Assembly: GCA_018675335.1 (NCBI GenBank)
Contig: JABGYH010000009.1
Location: 113,556-177,555, forward strand
Source of the DNA: Candidatus Woesearchaeota archaeon
GTDB taxonomy: Archaea > Nanobdellota > Nanobdellia > Woesearchaeales > UBA11576
DNA: 64,000 nt
Direction of reading: 5' to 3'
Within the stretch, counting starts at the first letter, position 1. The number at the start of each line of letters is the position of its first letter. Below the pieces are notes generated by a model, which ran no database searches, had not been told where the DNA came from, and saw only the letters and a list, made by a program, of their open reading frames with translations. This document shows, piece after piece, positions 56,278 through 64,000 of this stretch. The translations under genes and the position numbers were made by a program.

Positions 56278-56527
56278 CCGAAGCCGCTTGTGCTATCCAT
56301 TACACCACAGGCCCAAGTATTTGTAATTAATGAGCGTCCATTTAAAAATGTTTTGAACATAAGTTATCAATATAATTAAAATAGGCGATTAACATAATTA
56401 AAATAACAAAATAATGATATCACAATCCAATACAATAATAATACTTTAATAATGAGAATAATAATTGTTAACAGAATAAAATTAAATATTTCAAAATAAA
56501 TTTAATTAAAAAAAATAAGGGAAAAAA

Positions 56528-56818
56528 TTAATTAGTTTGTTTTTTACCCAGTGCAATTTCGATTGTAGAAACTCGTACTTGTTTTCCTTCTTTATTTTCG
56601 AATTCTTCACTATTAATACGAATATTTTTTACTTCCACTGACTCTTCTAAAAATCTTTTTGAGGCAACTTCGGCAATATCTACTGCTCTAGAAATAAATT
56701 TTCCTCGTGCTTTAACTGTTACTTCAGTTGCATTTTTAGTTGTAAACTGCATCACTACACCAGTAACATAGTTCATAAAAGGTTTGTTACCCACAAAGAT
56801 TGAGTTATCTCCTGTCAT
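56528..56818 (-). CDS. albA: Alba DNA/RNA-binding protein
   Basis: A 96-residue Alba-fold protein: IFVGNKPFMNYVTGVVMQF, then EVTVKARGKFISRAVDIAEVA, the conserved dimer/DNA-binding part. It packages DNA and binds RNA. SD GGGGGTG precedes ATG 56818. eS17 is 53 bases upstream on the same strand, so they are probably co-transcribed. Confidence 0.95.
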   Translation of the reverse strand: MTGDNSIFVGNKPFMNYVTGVVMQFTTKNATEVTVKARGKFISRAVDIAEVASKRFLEESVEVKNIRINSEEFENKEGKQVRVSTIEIALGKKQTN

Positions 56819-56871
56819 TTAAATACACCCCCTAGTAAAATACTAGATTATCCATGTTTTTGATAATTGAT

Positions 56872-57066
56872 TTAAAGATCGTCTTGATTTCTTGTAAGTC
56901 TAGTTGCGTATCCCGCAATTACATTTCGTAATTTTTTTGATGAAACATCAGTATATCTATCTACAACAACCTTGTTTTTATCAAAATCTTCTGTAAACTG
57001 CTCACCATGTTTTTTCATGAGCTCATTTGTTTTTCTTTTTGCTAATTTTGTTTTTATTCTTCCCAT
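56872..57066 (-). CDS. rps17e: 30S ribosomal protein S17e (eS17)
   Basis: A 64-residue protein typical of archaeal eS17: MGRIKTKLAKRKTNELM, then DKNKVVVD and SSKKLRNVIAGYATRL. SD GGAGAG lies before ATG 57066. Small nucleic-acid-binding proteins (eS17, Alba) form a cluster. Confidence 0.95.
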   Translation of the reverse strand: MGRIKTKLAKRKTNELMKKHGEQFTEDFDKNKVVVDRYTDVSSKKLRNVIAGYATRLTRNQDDL

Positions 57067-57294
57067 CGTAATCTCTCCACAGAGTATCTAATATAGTATC
57101 TAAATTAGATTATTCAGTTTAATAAGGCAAAATAATGGGTTCATGTATTTAAACCTTTCTAAATAATATAATATAAGCAGCCCTAAAAACCCCCTAAAAG
57201 CTATGTTTTACCCATTTAAACAAAGATAACACCCCATCCAACATAATATTACCCCCTCATTTAATATACAATTATCCACCCATTTAATGTGCAA

Positions 57295-57738
57295 TTAAAC
57301 TAAGATATTTTTCTCTTTGATTATGTTTAAAACAAAAGTTGTTTGAGTTCGTTCTACAAATTCATATGTTTGTATTTTTTTTAAGAAAGAATCTAGTGAT
57401 TTTCGAGATTTGAACTTAGCAACAACTATTGCATCAAATTCTCCCGTTACATCATATACTGCAAACACATTTTTATGCGATGCTATTTTTTTCTCAACTT
57501 CAAATAACTTACCTTTAGAAATACGCATAAACACTAATACTTGTACGTCAAAACCTAATTTTTCATAATCCAAATAAGTCGTATACCCTTTAATCAACCC
57601 AGTTTGTTCTAATTCCCGAACATGATTCATCACAGTTACAACTGAAACTCCCACCTTTTTTGCAATATCTCTAAGCGACAATTTACTATTTTCAAGCAAA
57701 ACATTCACAATTTTTTCATCAGTTTTATCTAAACCCAT
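57295..57738 (-). CDS. Lrp/AsnC-family transcriptional regulator
   Basis: A 147-residue Lrp protein: winged helix LDKTDEKIVNVLLENSKLSLRDIAKKVGVSVVTVMNHVREL, then a RAM effector domain (VFAVYDVTGEFDAIVVAKF). Lrp proteins sense amino acids and often control nitrogen metabolism. It is close to glnA, which it may regulate (inference from position only). The longer start at 57765 is not supported. Confidence 0.93.
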   Translation of the reverse strand: MGLDKTDEKIVNVLLENSKLSLRDIAKKVGVSVVTVMNHVRELEQTGLIKGYTTYLDYEKLGFDVQVLVFMRISKGKLFEVEKKIASHKNVFAVYDVTGEFDAIVVAKFKSRKSLDSFLKKIQTYEFVERTQTTFVLNIIKEKNILV

Positions 57739-57960
57739 TTTTAACGCACCAAACCGCAACCACACTCAATTCAAGACTCAAATATTTGTTAACTCAGCAA
57801 CACAATTAATCAACAAAACAAAACAAATATATAAATTTTACGCACAAAATAGAACAAATGTAAACCAAAACAAAGAAAAAATATATTAATCATTAAGATA
57901 ATCACTAAAAATAAGCACATTAGTTTAATAAACTTAACAAAACATAAACAAATTATCAAT

Positions 57961-58026
57961 AATCAAACAAACAATAAAATTGGAGGATTATGACAAAATA
58001 ATCAATGTCAATAAAATATTAGAAAA
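57961..58026 (+). promoter_or_regulatory. glnA leader with SD-led mini-ORF
   Basis: A strong SD GGAGGATT (near 57982-57989) directly precedes ATG-ACA-AAA-TAA at 57990-58001. A second short frame ATG...TAG starts at 58005. Both end before the glnA ATG at 58027. Such a leader may couple or attenuate glnA translation; this is unproven. Confidence 0.45.
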
Positions 58027-59496
58027 ATGAAAACCAAACTAAAAACAATAAAATCAAAAAAAATTAAAGAAACAAGTAAAATCAGCAAAAAAGCCATCGA
58101 AGAAAAAGAATTAAAAGAAATTCTTAAGCGAATAAAAGACGACGAAGTAAAATTTATTGAATTACAATTCACAGATGTTTTTGGAGCAATGAAAGCAGTT
58201 ACACTAACAGTCGAAGAAACAGAAGGTGCAATTAAAAAAGGTAAATGGTTTGATGGATCAAGCATTAAAGGATTTGCAAGAATTTGTGAAAGCGACATGT
58301 ATTTGAAACCAGATATGAAAACATACACAATATTACATCCAGTAAAAGAAGAATTAAAAACTGCAAGATTTATTTGCGATATTTACAAACCAGATGGAAC
58401 ACCATATGAAGGAGATCCACGAGGAATTCTAAAAAAGGTAGTAAAAGAAGCAAAAGATAGGGGATATGATTTCATGGTAGGTCCAGAACTTGAATTCTTT
58501 TTATTAAAAAGTGATAGTGAAGGAAAAATATTGCCAGTTCCAAATGATTGCGGAGGATATTTTGATAGCTCAACGAGTGATAAAGCAAGCGAAGTAAGAA
58601 AAAAAATTATGTTACTAATGACCAAAATGGGATTAACTGCAGAAGTAGCGCATCATGAAGTAGCAGTAGGCCAACATGAAATTGGATTTAGATATGATTG
58701 TGCATTAAAGATGGCAGATGATGTAATTACATTAAAACACTTAATTAAATCAGTAGCGCATAGCGAAGGATTACATGCAACATTTATGCCAAAACCATTT
58801 TTTGGAGTTAATGGAAGTGGAATGCATGTTCATTTTAGTTTAATGGAAGAAAAAAAAATCAAAGTAAAGAAAACCATTAAAGGAAAAATTAAAGAAACAA
58901 TAGAAATTAAATCAATACCTGCATTTTATGACGAGACAGATAAATACAAATTATCAAAAACAGCAAAATATTTTATGGCAGGAATAATGAAACACATAAA
59001 AGAAATGTGCGTGTTATTAGCGCCAACAACAAGCTCATATAAAAGATTAGTTCCAGGTTATGAAGCTCCAGTTTATGTTTGTTGGGGTGGAACAAATAGA
59101 AGTGCATTGATTAGAATTCCAAAACCGTTTGAAGGAAAACCAAAATCAGTTAGAGCAGAATTGAGATGTCCAGATCCAAGTGCAAGTCCATATTTAGCAT
59201 TTGCCGCAATGTTAAAGGCAGGGTTAGAAGGAATAAAAAAGAAAGAAAAAATATGTGAAGCAACAGAAGAAAGTGTTTATAGGTACGACGCAGATACAAG
59301 AAAATTAAAAGGAATTGACACATTACCAGAAACTCTTGGAGAAGCCGCTGAAGAATTTAAGAAAAGCAAATTATTAAAAGAATTTTTTGGTAGTGAATTT
59401 CATATCAAATATTACGAAGTTAAGAAAAGAGAATGGGATGAATACAAAATTAGAGTAACTAAATGGGAACTTGACAGATATTTAGAGAGTGCATAA
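58027..59496 (+). CDS. glnA: Glutamine synthetase (type I) with basic N-terminal extension
   Basis: A 489-residue ATP-dependent enzyme making glutamine. Typical signatures: KWFDGSSIKGFARI (beta-grasp), MVGPELEFFLL, VAHHEVAVGQHEIGFRYD, NGSGMHVHFSL and PGYEAPVYVCWGGTNRSALIRIP. A Lys-rich extension of about 35 residues precedes the domain. With gdhA at 43 kb it completes ammonium assimilation. A nearby Lrp gene could be a regulator. Confidence 0.95.
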   Translation: MKTKLKTIKSKKIKETSKISKKAIEEKELKEILKRIKDDEVKFIELQFTDVFGAMKAVTLTVEETEGAIKKGKWFDGSSIKGFARICESDMYLKPDMKTYTILHPVKEELKTARFICDIYKPDGTPYEGDPRGILKKVVKEAKDRGYDFMVGPELEFFLLKSDSEGKILPVPNDCGGYFDSSTSDKASEVRKKIMLLMTKMGLTAEVAHHEVAVGQHEIGFRYDCALKMADDVITLKHLIKSVAHSEGLHATFMPKPFFGVNGSGMHVHFSLMEEKKIKVKKTIKGKIKETIEIKSIPAFYDETDKYKLSKTAKYFMAGIMKHIKEMCVLLAPTTSSYKRLVPGYEAPVYVCWGGTNRSALIRIPKPFEGKPKSVRAELRCPDPSASPYLAFAAMLKAGLEGIKKKEKICEATEESVYRYDADTRKLKGIDTLPETLGEAAEEFKKSKLLKEFFGSEFHIKYYEVKKREWDEYKIRVTKWELDRYLESA

Positions 59497-59600
59497 ATAG
59501 ATATTTTGTTACACCCATTTAAATAGCAAAAACCAATTAGACACTAAAAACCACGCCAAAATACTAAATTTTTTAAATTATTTCTTTTTTTATCAGTTTT

Positions 59601-60446
59601 ATGACATTAATACTAAAAGTCCCATTCTCAAAAGGAGGTCTTGGAAAAACTCAAGGTTGTGAAAAAGCTCCAGATCAAATAATTCAATTATTTCAAGAAC
59701 TTAATTTAAATGAATCTGGATTAAATCCCAAAGTTCAAATTTCAGAAATTCCAATCAATCAATTTAATATTGAAGAAACAAATAACTCAATTTTTGAAAA
59801 CATAGATCAAGAATTAACTAAACAAAATAAATTAAATACACAATCAATTAACCAAACAAAATCAAACAACAAAAATAAAAAGATAATTCTAATAGGCGGA
59901 GATCATAGTATAACCTATTCCTCATTCAAAGCTGCAGCAAAACACAATCCCAATCTAGGCTTAGTACTTTTTGATGCGCACCCAGATTGTGAAAATAATT
60001 TTCACCCTCCAACTCACGAAGATTTTGTAAAAGTTTTAATTAGAGAAAAAATACTAAAACCTCAAAACTTAATCATAATAGGTTTAAGAAGTTGGGATGG
60101 TAAAGAAAAAGAATTTTTAGACGCAGAAAAAATTCAATATTACACTATGAAAAAATTAACAATTGAAGGAATTAGCAATATTTGTGACGGAATAACTGAG
60201 ACACTAAACAATTGGGATTCAGTTTATCTTTCAATAGACATCGACGTTGTTGATCCCGCATTTGCTCCTGGAACTGGTTATTGTGAACCCGGAGGACTAA
60301 CTTCGAGAGATTTAATTTATTGTTTACAAAGAATTAAATTGTTAAAAAATTTAAAAATGATTGACTTAGTAGAAATTAATCCAATTAAAGATATTACAAC
60401 AAAAACTGTTTCATTAGGTGCAAAAATATTAAAAGAATTAGTATAA
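59601..60446 (+). CDS. Agmatinase/arginase (ureohydrolase) family protein
   Basis: A 281-residue protein with the ureohydrolase metal motifs: GGDHSITYSS, FDAHPDCE (residues near 124) and SIDIDVVDPAFAPGTGY (near 212). These bind the Mn pair used to hydrolyse arginine, agmatine or similar guanidines. The substrate cannot be fixed. A polar Asn/Gln-rich insertion of about 25 residues before GGDHS is unusual. It fits polyamine or arginine metabolism. Confidence 0.92.
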   Translation: MTLILKVPFSKGGLGKTQGCEKAPDQIIQLFQELNLNESGLNPKVQISEIPINQFNIEETNNSIFENIDQELTKQNKLNTQSINQTKSNNKNKKIILIGGDHSITYSSFKAAAKHNPNLGLVLFDAHPDCENNFHPPTHEDFVKVLIREKILKPQNLIIIGLRSWDGKEKEFLDAEKIQYYTMKKLTIEGISNICDGITETLNNWDSVYLSIDIDVVDPAFAPGTGYCEPGGLTSRDLIYCLQRIKLLKNLKMIDLVEINPIKDITTKTVSLGAKILKELV

Positions 60447-60556
60447 AAAAAATCAACAAAGACACAATCAAAACATAAAAAAAATAACAAATACTAATCA
60501 AAAAAATAACATCAATAAAAAAACTAAAAAATAAAACAACAAAATAAGGTGATAAT

Positions 60557-61312
60557 ATGAGTGAACCACAATTAAACATAGTTAAATTCGGAGGATCAAT
60601 AGTAAACCCCGACGGAAAATATAATAATCAAGTTATTAATGATTTTGCCGACCTCGTAAAAGAAACAGGTCAAAGATTTATTTTTGTTGTAGGAGGAGGA
60701 AAAATTTGCAGAGGCGTTCAAGACGCTAGCATGTCTCACCTCGAAGCAGCATTAGAAGATCCAAAAGAAATAGATATTGCAAGAGACCGAATAGGAATTG
60801 CTACAACTCAAATCAATGCAGATTATGTAAGACGCCAATTTCAAAGACACCTAGGAGACGCAGGAAGAATTTATCCTGAAATAATTCTTGATCCAACAAT
60901 GCCAGTACAAGGAGATTATCAAATTTATTTTGCTTGCGGTTGGAAACCAGGATGTAGCACTGACAAAGATATGATGCTACTTGCAGAAACATTTAATGCA
61001 GATAGAGTTTTCAAAATTAGCGATTTTCCAATTGTAAAAGATATCAGCCCTCACGAATTAAAAAAATACAGCGGAGAAGATAAAATTAGAATGATAAAGC
61101 AAGCACCAGATCTTCCAAAAGCATCTTGGCAAAAACTAGTAGATCTAGTTGGAACAGAATGGGAAGCGGGATTAAGTACTCCTTTTGATCCGCGTGCTGC
61201 AGAAATTGGTTATCGTCTTAGAGATAAACTTGTAGTTTATATTGGTCAACAACAAGAATTTCCTAAGATGCTTAGAGGAGAAGACTTTATTGGAACAATC
61301 ATTCAAAAATAA
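60557..61312 (+). CDS. pyrH: UMP kinase, archaeal type (amino-acid kinase fold)
   Basis: A 251-residue enzyme phosphorylating UMP. Features: VKFGGSIVNPDG, FVVGGGKICRGVQDA, and CGWKPGCSTDKDMMLLAETFNADRVFKISDFP. The last block fits archaeal UMP kinase. SD AAGGTGAT lies just before the ATG. Confidence 0.93.
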   Translation: MSEPQLNIVKFGGSIVNPDGKYNNQVINDFADLVKETGQRFIFVVGGGKICRGVQDASMSHLEAALEDPKEIDIARDRIGIATTQINADYVRRQFQRHLGDAGRIYPEIILDPTMPVQGDYQIYFACGWKPGCSTDKDMMLLAETFNADRVFKISDFPIVKDISPHELKKYSGEDKIRMIKQAPDLPKASWQKLVDLVGTEWEAGLSTPFDPRAAEIGYRLRDKLVVYIGQQQEFPKMLRGEDFIGTIIQK

Positions 61313-61436
61313 TACAATAAATTAACATTAAACTCTGATTTAAATTTTTTATATATTTTTTTAATCTTTTTTCTTATAATGAATTAATTTTCACATAAAA
61401 ATCTTAAATATTAAACTCCACATCTACAATTCTAAA

Positions 61437-61916
61437 ATGGAATATATACACGCAATCCCAACACACCAAGCAATCAAAGATCAAGAAAGAATAAGAATTC
61501 GCCCAACTCCCGAACAAGGTCCGGAAAGATTAGAAGCACTTCTAACAAGAAACATGGAAAAAATTCCTGATTCTTCTTACATATTAGTTTGTAGTAGCAA
61601 TAGGGGAGATCAAGAAACTGCTAAAAAACTATTTGGAGAATCCCAAACTTACACAACTTCAGATCCTAAAGCGCTAGTAGAAATTGCAAAAAACCAAAGA
61701 GACGGATATGCGTTCATAGAACTAAGTTATGATCAAGGAAAAAACATAGGACTTGAAATGATTCAAGAATTACAAGATTCAGATGTAAAAGTAGTTTTAT
61801 GGACTTGGGAAAAAACTCCTCATGTTGAAGCAATAGCAACAAGACTAGGCGCATACAAAACAATCGCGAAAGATGAGTTAGAACAGTTTGCTTTAGATGA
61901 ATTATTAGTTATTTAA
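61437..61916 (+). CDS. Unknown small alpha/beta protein
   Basis: A 159-residue protein with alternating strand-helix pattern (SYILVCSSNRGDQETAKKLF; YAFIELSYDQG; VKVVLWTWEKTPHVEAIATRLGAYK) resembling a receiver-like or Rossmann-like fold. No phospho-acceptor Asp pocket is obvious. No family is recognised. CTTAAATATTAAA about 33 nt upstream suggests a leaderless mRNA. Confidence 0.75.
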   Translation: MEYIHAIPTHQAIKDQERIRIRPTPEQGPERLEALLTRNMEKIPDSSYILVCSSNRGDQETAKKLFGESQTYTTSDPKALVEIAKNQRDGYAFIELSYDQGKNIGLEMIQELQDSDVKVVLWTWEKTPHVEAIATRLGAYKTIAKDELEQFALDELLVI

Positions 61917-61930
61917 AACAAAACAAAAAA

Positions 61931-62851
61931 CTATTTTTTCTTCTTAATTTTAGATTTAAAACTAACTTTTTTTCGAGTTTTATTGCCAGATTTCTTTTTA
62001 GGCTTATCTAAAACTGCTTGCAATGATTTAATTGCAACTGCTAATTGTTTTTTGTCAGGTTCCCTAGTTGTTAATTTTTGTATCCAAAGCCCAGGAACAA
62101 TAAGAATATTTAATAAAATATTTTTTTCATACCTTGCTCCAAGTCTTAAAAGTTCATATGACACTCCAGCAATTATCGGAATCAAAATAATTCTTCCTAA
62201 AATTTTAACTAAAGTATTTTCCCACAAAATTAAAGAAAAAACTAGTATTGAAATTACTAAAACAATTATAATAAATGTTGTTCCACACCGTCGATGCGCC
62301 AAAGAACACTTTGAAACATTTTCAATAGTTAATTTTTTGCCAAATTCATAACAATTTACAGTTTTATGTTCTGCCCCATGATATTGAAACACTCGTTTTA
62401 CATCAGACATTAAAGAAATAAGCAAAATATAAATTAAAAAAATAAGTATTCTAAATACCCCATCAACTAAATTAAATAAAAAACCTTTATCTACAAAAAT
62501 CTTAGTAATATATAGTGGAAGCACAATAAAAATTCCAACTGCAAAAAGTATTGCAAAAAATGAGGTGCCAATTATTTCTTTTTTTGTAAGTTTTTCATCT
62601 TCTTCTAAACTAGCATTAGCACTATAATTTAAAGCTTTCATCCCCAAAACCATTGTATCAACTAAATTTAAAAATCCTCTAAAAATAGGCAACTTTGCAA
62701 ATTTGGGCTTACTCCATTTTGGTTTGTAGGGTAATTTTTTAACTTCAATTTTTCCTTTCGGATTTCTCACAGCAACAGCTACACGATTTTTATTCTTCAT
62801 CATAACGCCTTCAATTACTGCTTGCCCACCAACATACGTTTTTTCTGCCAT
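61931..62851 (-). CDS. DUF1385 family membrane protein
   Basis: The 306-residue protein begins with GGQAVIEGVMMKNKNRVAVAVR and later has YHGAEHKTVNCYEFGK with SLAHRRCGTTF, the conserved DUF1385 signatures with several His and Cys. Five or six transmembrane helices are present. The family has no established reaction, but the HGAEHK and HxRCGT motifs suggest metal binding. A basic tail (KKKSGNKTRKK) ends the protein. Confidence 0.9.
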   Translation of the reverse strand: MAEKTYVGGQAVIEGVMMKNKNRVAVAVRNPKGKIEVKKLPYKPKWSKPKFAKLPIFRGFLNLVDTMVLGMKALNYSANASLEEDEKLTKKEIIGTSFFAILFAVGIFIVLPLYITKIFVDKGFLFNLVDGVFRILIFLIYILLISLMSDVKRVFQYHGAEHKTVNCYEFGKKLTIENVSKCSLAHRRCGTTFIIIVLVISILVFSLILWENTLVKILGRIILIPIIAGVSYELLRLGARYEKNILLNILIVPGLWIQKLTTREPDKKQLAVAIKSLQAVLDKPKKKSGNKTRKKVSFKSKIKKKK

Positions 62852-62881
62852 TTTAACATACACCAAATATAATTTTTTTAA

Positions 62882-63295
62882 TCATAAACCAATTTTACCA
62901 TCAATTTCTTTTGCAACTGATCTCAAATCAGATATTGTTCTTTGAACATCTTTTTCAAGTTCATTAATTAACATTTCTAAATTTTCAACCCTTAAAAAAT
63001 ATCTATTCTTTTGACTTACTACAATTCCTGCTTCCTCTAGTTTATTAATATGATGGATTACAGTTCCTCTTGTTAAATTTAATTTATAAGCTAATTCATC
63101 AGAAGATAAAGAAATATTTTTTTTTGTGGATTTTAATAATTCTATAAAAATTCTAAAACAGGATTTATTTTTATCTCTTAAATTAAATAGTCCTAAAGAA
63201 TTACCAAACCATTGCAATTCATCATTTATAGTTCGCTTAGGCATAGAAGGTTTACGGATATTAATAATTGTAATTTTTTGGTTGAGAACATGCAT
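62882..63295 (-). CDS. Winged-helix regulator, possible heat-shock repressor
   Basis: A 137-residue protein: a winged helix (LSSDELAYKLNLTRGTVIHHINKLEEAGIVVSQKNRYFLR) near residues 59-101 and a helical C-terminus of about 35 residues. It is divergent from grpE with a shared intergenic region. An inverted repeat at the predicted grpE start site suggests it represses grpE, like archaeal Phr-type regulators (inference). The leaderless TATA TTTAAATATATA sits just upstream of the ATG. Confidence 0.82.
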   Translation of the reverse strand: MHVLNQKITIINIRKPSMPKRTINDELQWFGNSLGLFNLRDKNKSCFRIFIELLKSTKKNISLSSDELAYKLNLTRGTVIHHINKLEEAGIVVSQKNRYFLRVENLEMLINELEKDVQRTISDLRSVAKEIDGKIGL

Positions 63296-63370
63296 ATTAT
63301 GTTGTTAGAATTTTAAATATATAAATGTTTGCCGAAAAGTTTATATAATAGTTGGACTTAATTGCTTTTT

Positions 63371-63387
63371 GTTGATCTAAAGTCAAC
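63371..63387. promoter_or_regulatory. Inverted repeat at the grpE start region
   Basis: GTTGA-N7-TCAAC, extended with one mismatch to TTGTTGA/TCAACGA. It lies 24 bases after the TATA TTTATATA (63340-63347), overlapping the expected transcription start. A probable operator. Confidence 0.5.
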
Positions 63388-63434
63388 GAAACAAACATTA
63401 ATTTGAACTAAAAAAAATCTTAAGGTGAAAAATA

Positions 63435-63947
63435 TTGAAGAAAAAAACTGATAAAACCAAGCAAACTTGTGCTACAAAAGAAGAAATTCAAGAATTAAAA
63501 AATCAAGTACAAGAATTAACTAATTTATTAAAAAGAGTTCAAGCAGACTACGAAAATTACAAAAAACGAGTTGAAAAAGATAAAGACAACTTCAAAGAAT
63601 ATAGTAAATCAGAAGTTGTAAAAAAAATTCTTCCAGTTTTAGATAGTTTAGAATTATCATTAAAACAATCACCTTCAAATCAAAAAGAAAAATCACCAGA
63701 ACATCATGAATCAATTAAAGGATTTGAATTAATATATTCTCAATTAAGAAGTACACTTCAAGATATTGGTTTACAGCCAATTGTTTGTGAAGGATTACCC
63801 TTTGATTCAAATTATCATGAAGTAATGCTAACTCAAAAATGTAATTTGGAAAGCGAAGATGAAATAATTGTTGAAGAATTACAAAGAGGATATATGTTTA
63901 GTGGAAAAGTAATTAGGGCAAGCAAAGTTAAAATTAATAAAAAATAA
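63435..63947 (+). CDS. grpE: GrpE nucleotide-exchange factor for DnaK
   Basis: A 170-residue GrpE: a long N-terminal coiled coil (LKNQVQELTNLLKRVQADYENYKKRVE) and a beta domain (GLQPIVCEGLPFDSNYHEVML; ELQRGYMFSGKVIRASKVKI). It exchanges ADP for ATP on DnaK. The start is TTG 63435, supported by SD AAGGTGA six bases before. A dnaK-dnaJ pair would be expected to the right, outside the window. Confidence 0.94.
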   Translation: MKKKTDKTKQTCATKEEIQELKNQVQELTNLLKRVQADYENYKKRVEKDKDNFKEYSKSEVVKKILPVLDSLELSLKQSPSNQKEKSPEHHESIKGFELIYSQLRSTLQDIGLQPIVCEGLPFDSNYHEVMLTQKCNLESEDEIIVEELQRGYMFSGKVIRASKVKINKK

Positions 63948-63966
63948 TTCAATCAAAAACACCAAC

Positions 63967-64000
<34 letters not shown>

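Larger units (their letters stand above)
56152..56314 (-). tRNA. tRNA-Arg(TCG), two introns
   Basis: Minus-strand acceptor GGGCCTG pairs with CAGGCTC (one G-U), discriminator A. Predicted introns are 56229-56277 (37/38, 49 nt) and 56166-56207 (59/60 T-loop, 42 nt). Splicing gives 72 nt with D-arm GTGT/GCAC, anticodon stem AGCGG/CCGCT, loop CTTCGGA, variable TAAT, T-arm CGGGG-TTCGAAT-CCCTG. The T-loop motif is TTCG/AGAA (three pairs) with the same GAAAG^T 3' junction as the other two tRNAs. Unspliced, it would escape most scans. Confidence 0.88.

Overview
The window is AT-rich archaeal DNA. Archaeal markers include eS17, eS28, eL24 and L7Ae ribosomal proteins, EF-1alpha and EF-2, a thermosome, two histone-fold proteins, Alba, a TrmB-type regulator, archaeal GluRS, archaeal-type UMP kinase, and many leaderless genes with a TTTAAATA-type TATA box about 25-35 nt before the start codon. 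Low GC, giant surface proteins, a DnaK-system gene (grpE) and several degenerate enzymes suggest a DPANN lineage such as Woesearchaeota or Pacearchaeota; this placement is inference.

Layout. 1-6.9 kb (minus): the 5' part of a giant secreted beta-helix protein that runs off the left edge, start-stop coupled to an upstream AAA ATPase. 7.1-11.1 kb (plus): two overlapping HIT-domain genes with degenerate triads, a radical-SAM/HhH gene paired with a DUF4130 gene (predicted DNA metabolism), and an MNT-HEPN toxin-antitoxin pair with a palindromic promoter. 11.1-17.4 kb: GluRS, histone, Nudix, TrmB-like regulator, Dcd, an alpha/beta hydrolase lacking its Ser, a HAD phosphatase and a HAM1 pyrophosphatase. 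17.5-18.7 kb: a tRNA(CAT) gene with three introns, a LAGLIDADG endonuclease gene on the opposite strand, and a tRNA-Ser(GGA) gene with two introns. 18.7-23 kb: NodB-like deacetylase, a membrane-anchored unknown, MFS transporter. 23.4-29.5 kb (minus): translation block uS10, EF-1alpha, EF-2, NDK, eL24, eS28, L7Ae. 30-36.9 kb: lipoprotein, VTT membrane protein, cis-prenyltransferase-like protein, prepilin peptidase, double histone-fold protein, TPR/kinase-like fusion. 37-45.9 kb: thermosome, helical and coiled-coil unknowns, glutamate dehydrogenase, AbrB-PhoU regulator, Lrp-like regulator. 46-54.8 kb: a 2933-residue surface protein with a PEF-type C-terminal anchor. 55-57.7 kb: cupredoxin-like lipoprotein, small unknown, tRNA-Arg(TCG) with two introns, Alba, eS17, Lrp. 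58-64 kb: glutamine synthetase, agmatinase/arginase-family protein, UMP kinase, unknown, DUF1385 membrane protein, HTH regulator divergent from grpE.

The most unusual system is the tRNA set. All three tRNA genes seen carry an intron inside the T-loop (position 59/60) in addition to an anticodon-loop intron, and the CAT tRNA has a third intron in the anticodon stem. Removing the predicted introns gives complete cloverleaves of 75, 84 and 72 nt. A LAGLIDADG gene sits between two of them, and its stop codon lies inside one T-loop intron. Two protein genes (HEPN and HAD) each have one in-frame TGA near the N-terminus although TGA is an ordinary stop codon elsewhere in the window. No rRNA, CRISPR array or insertion sequence was seen.
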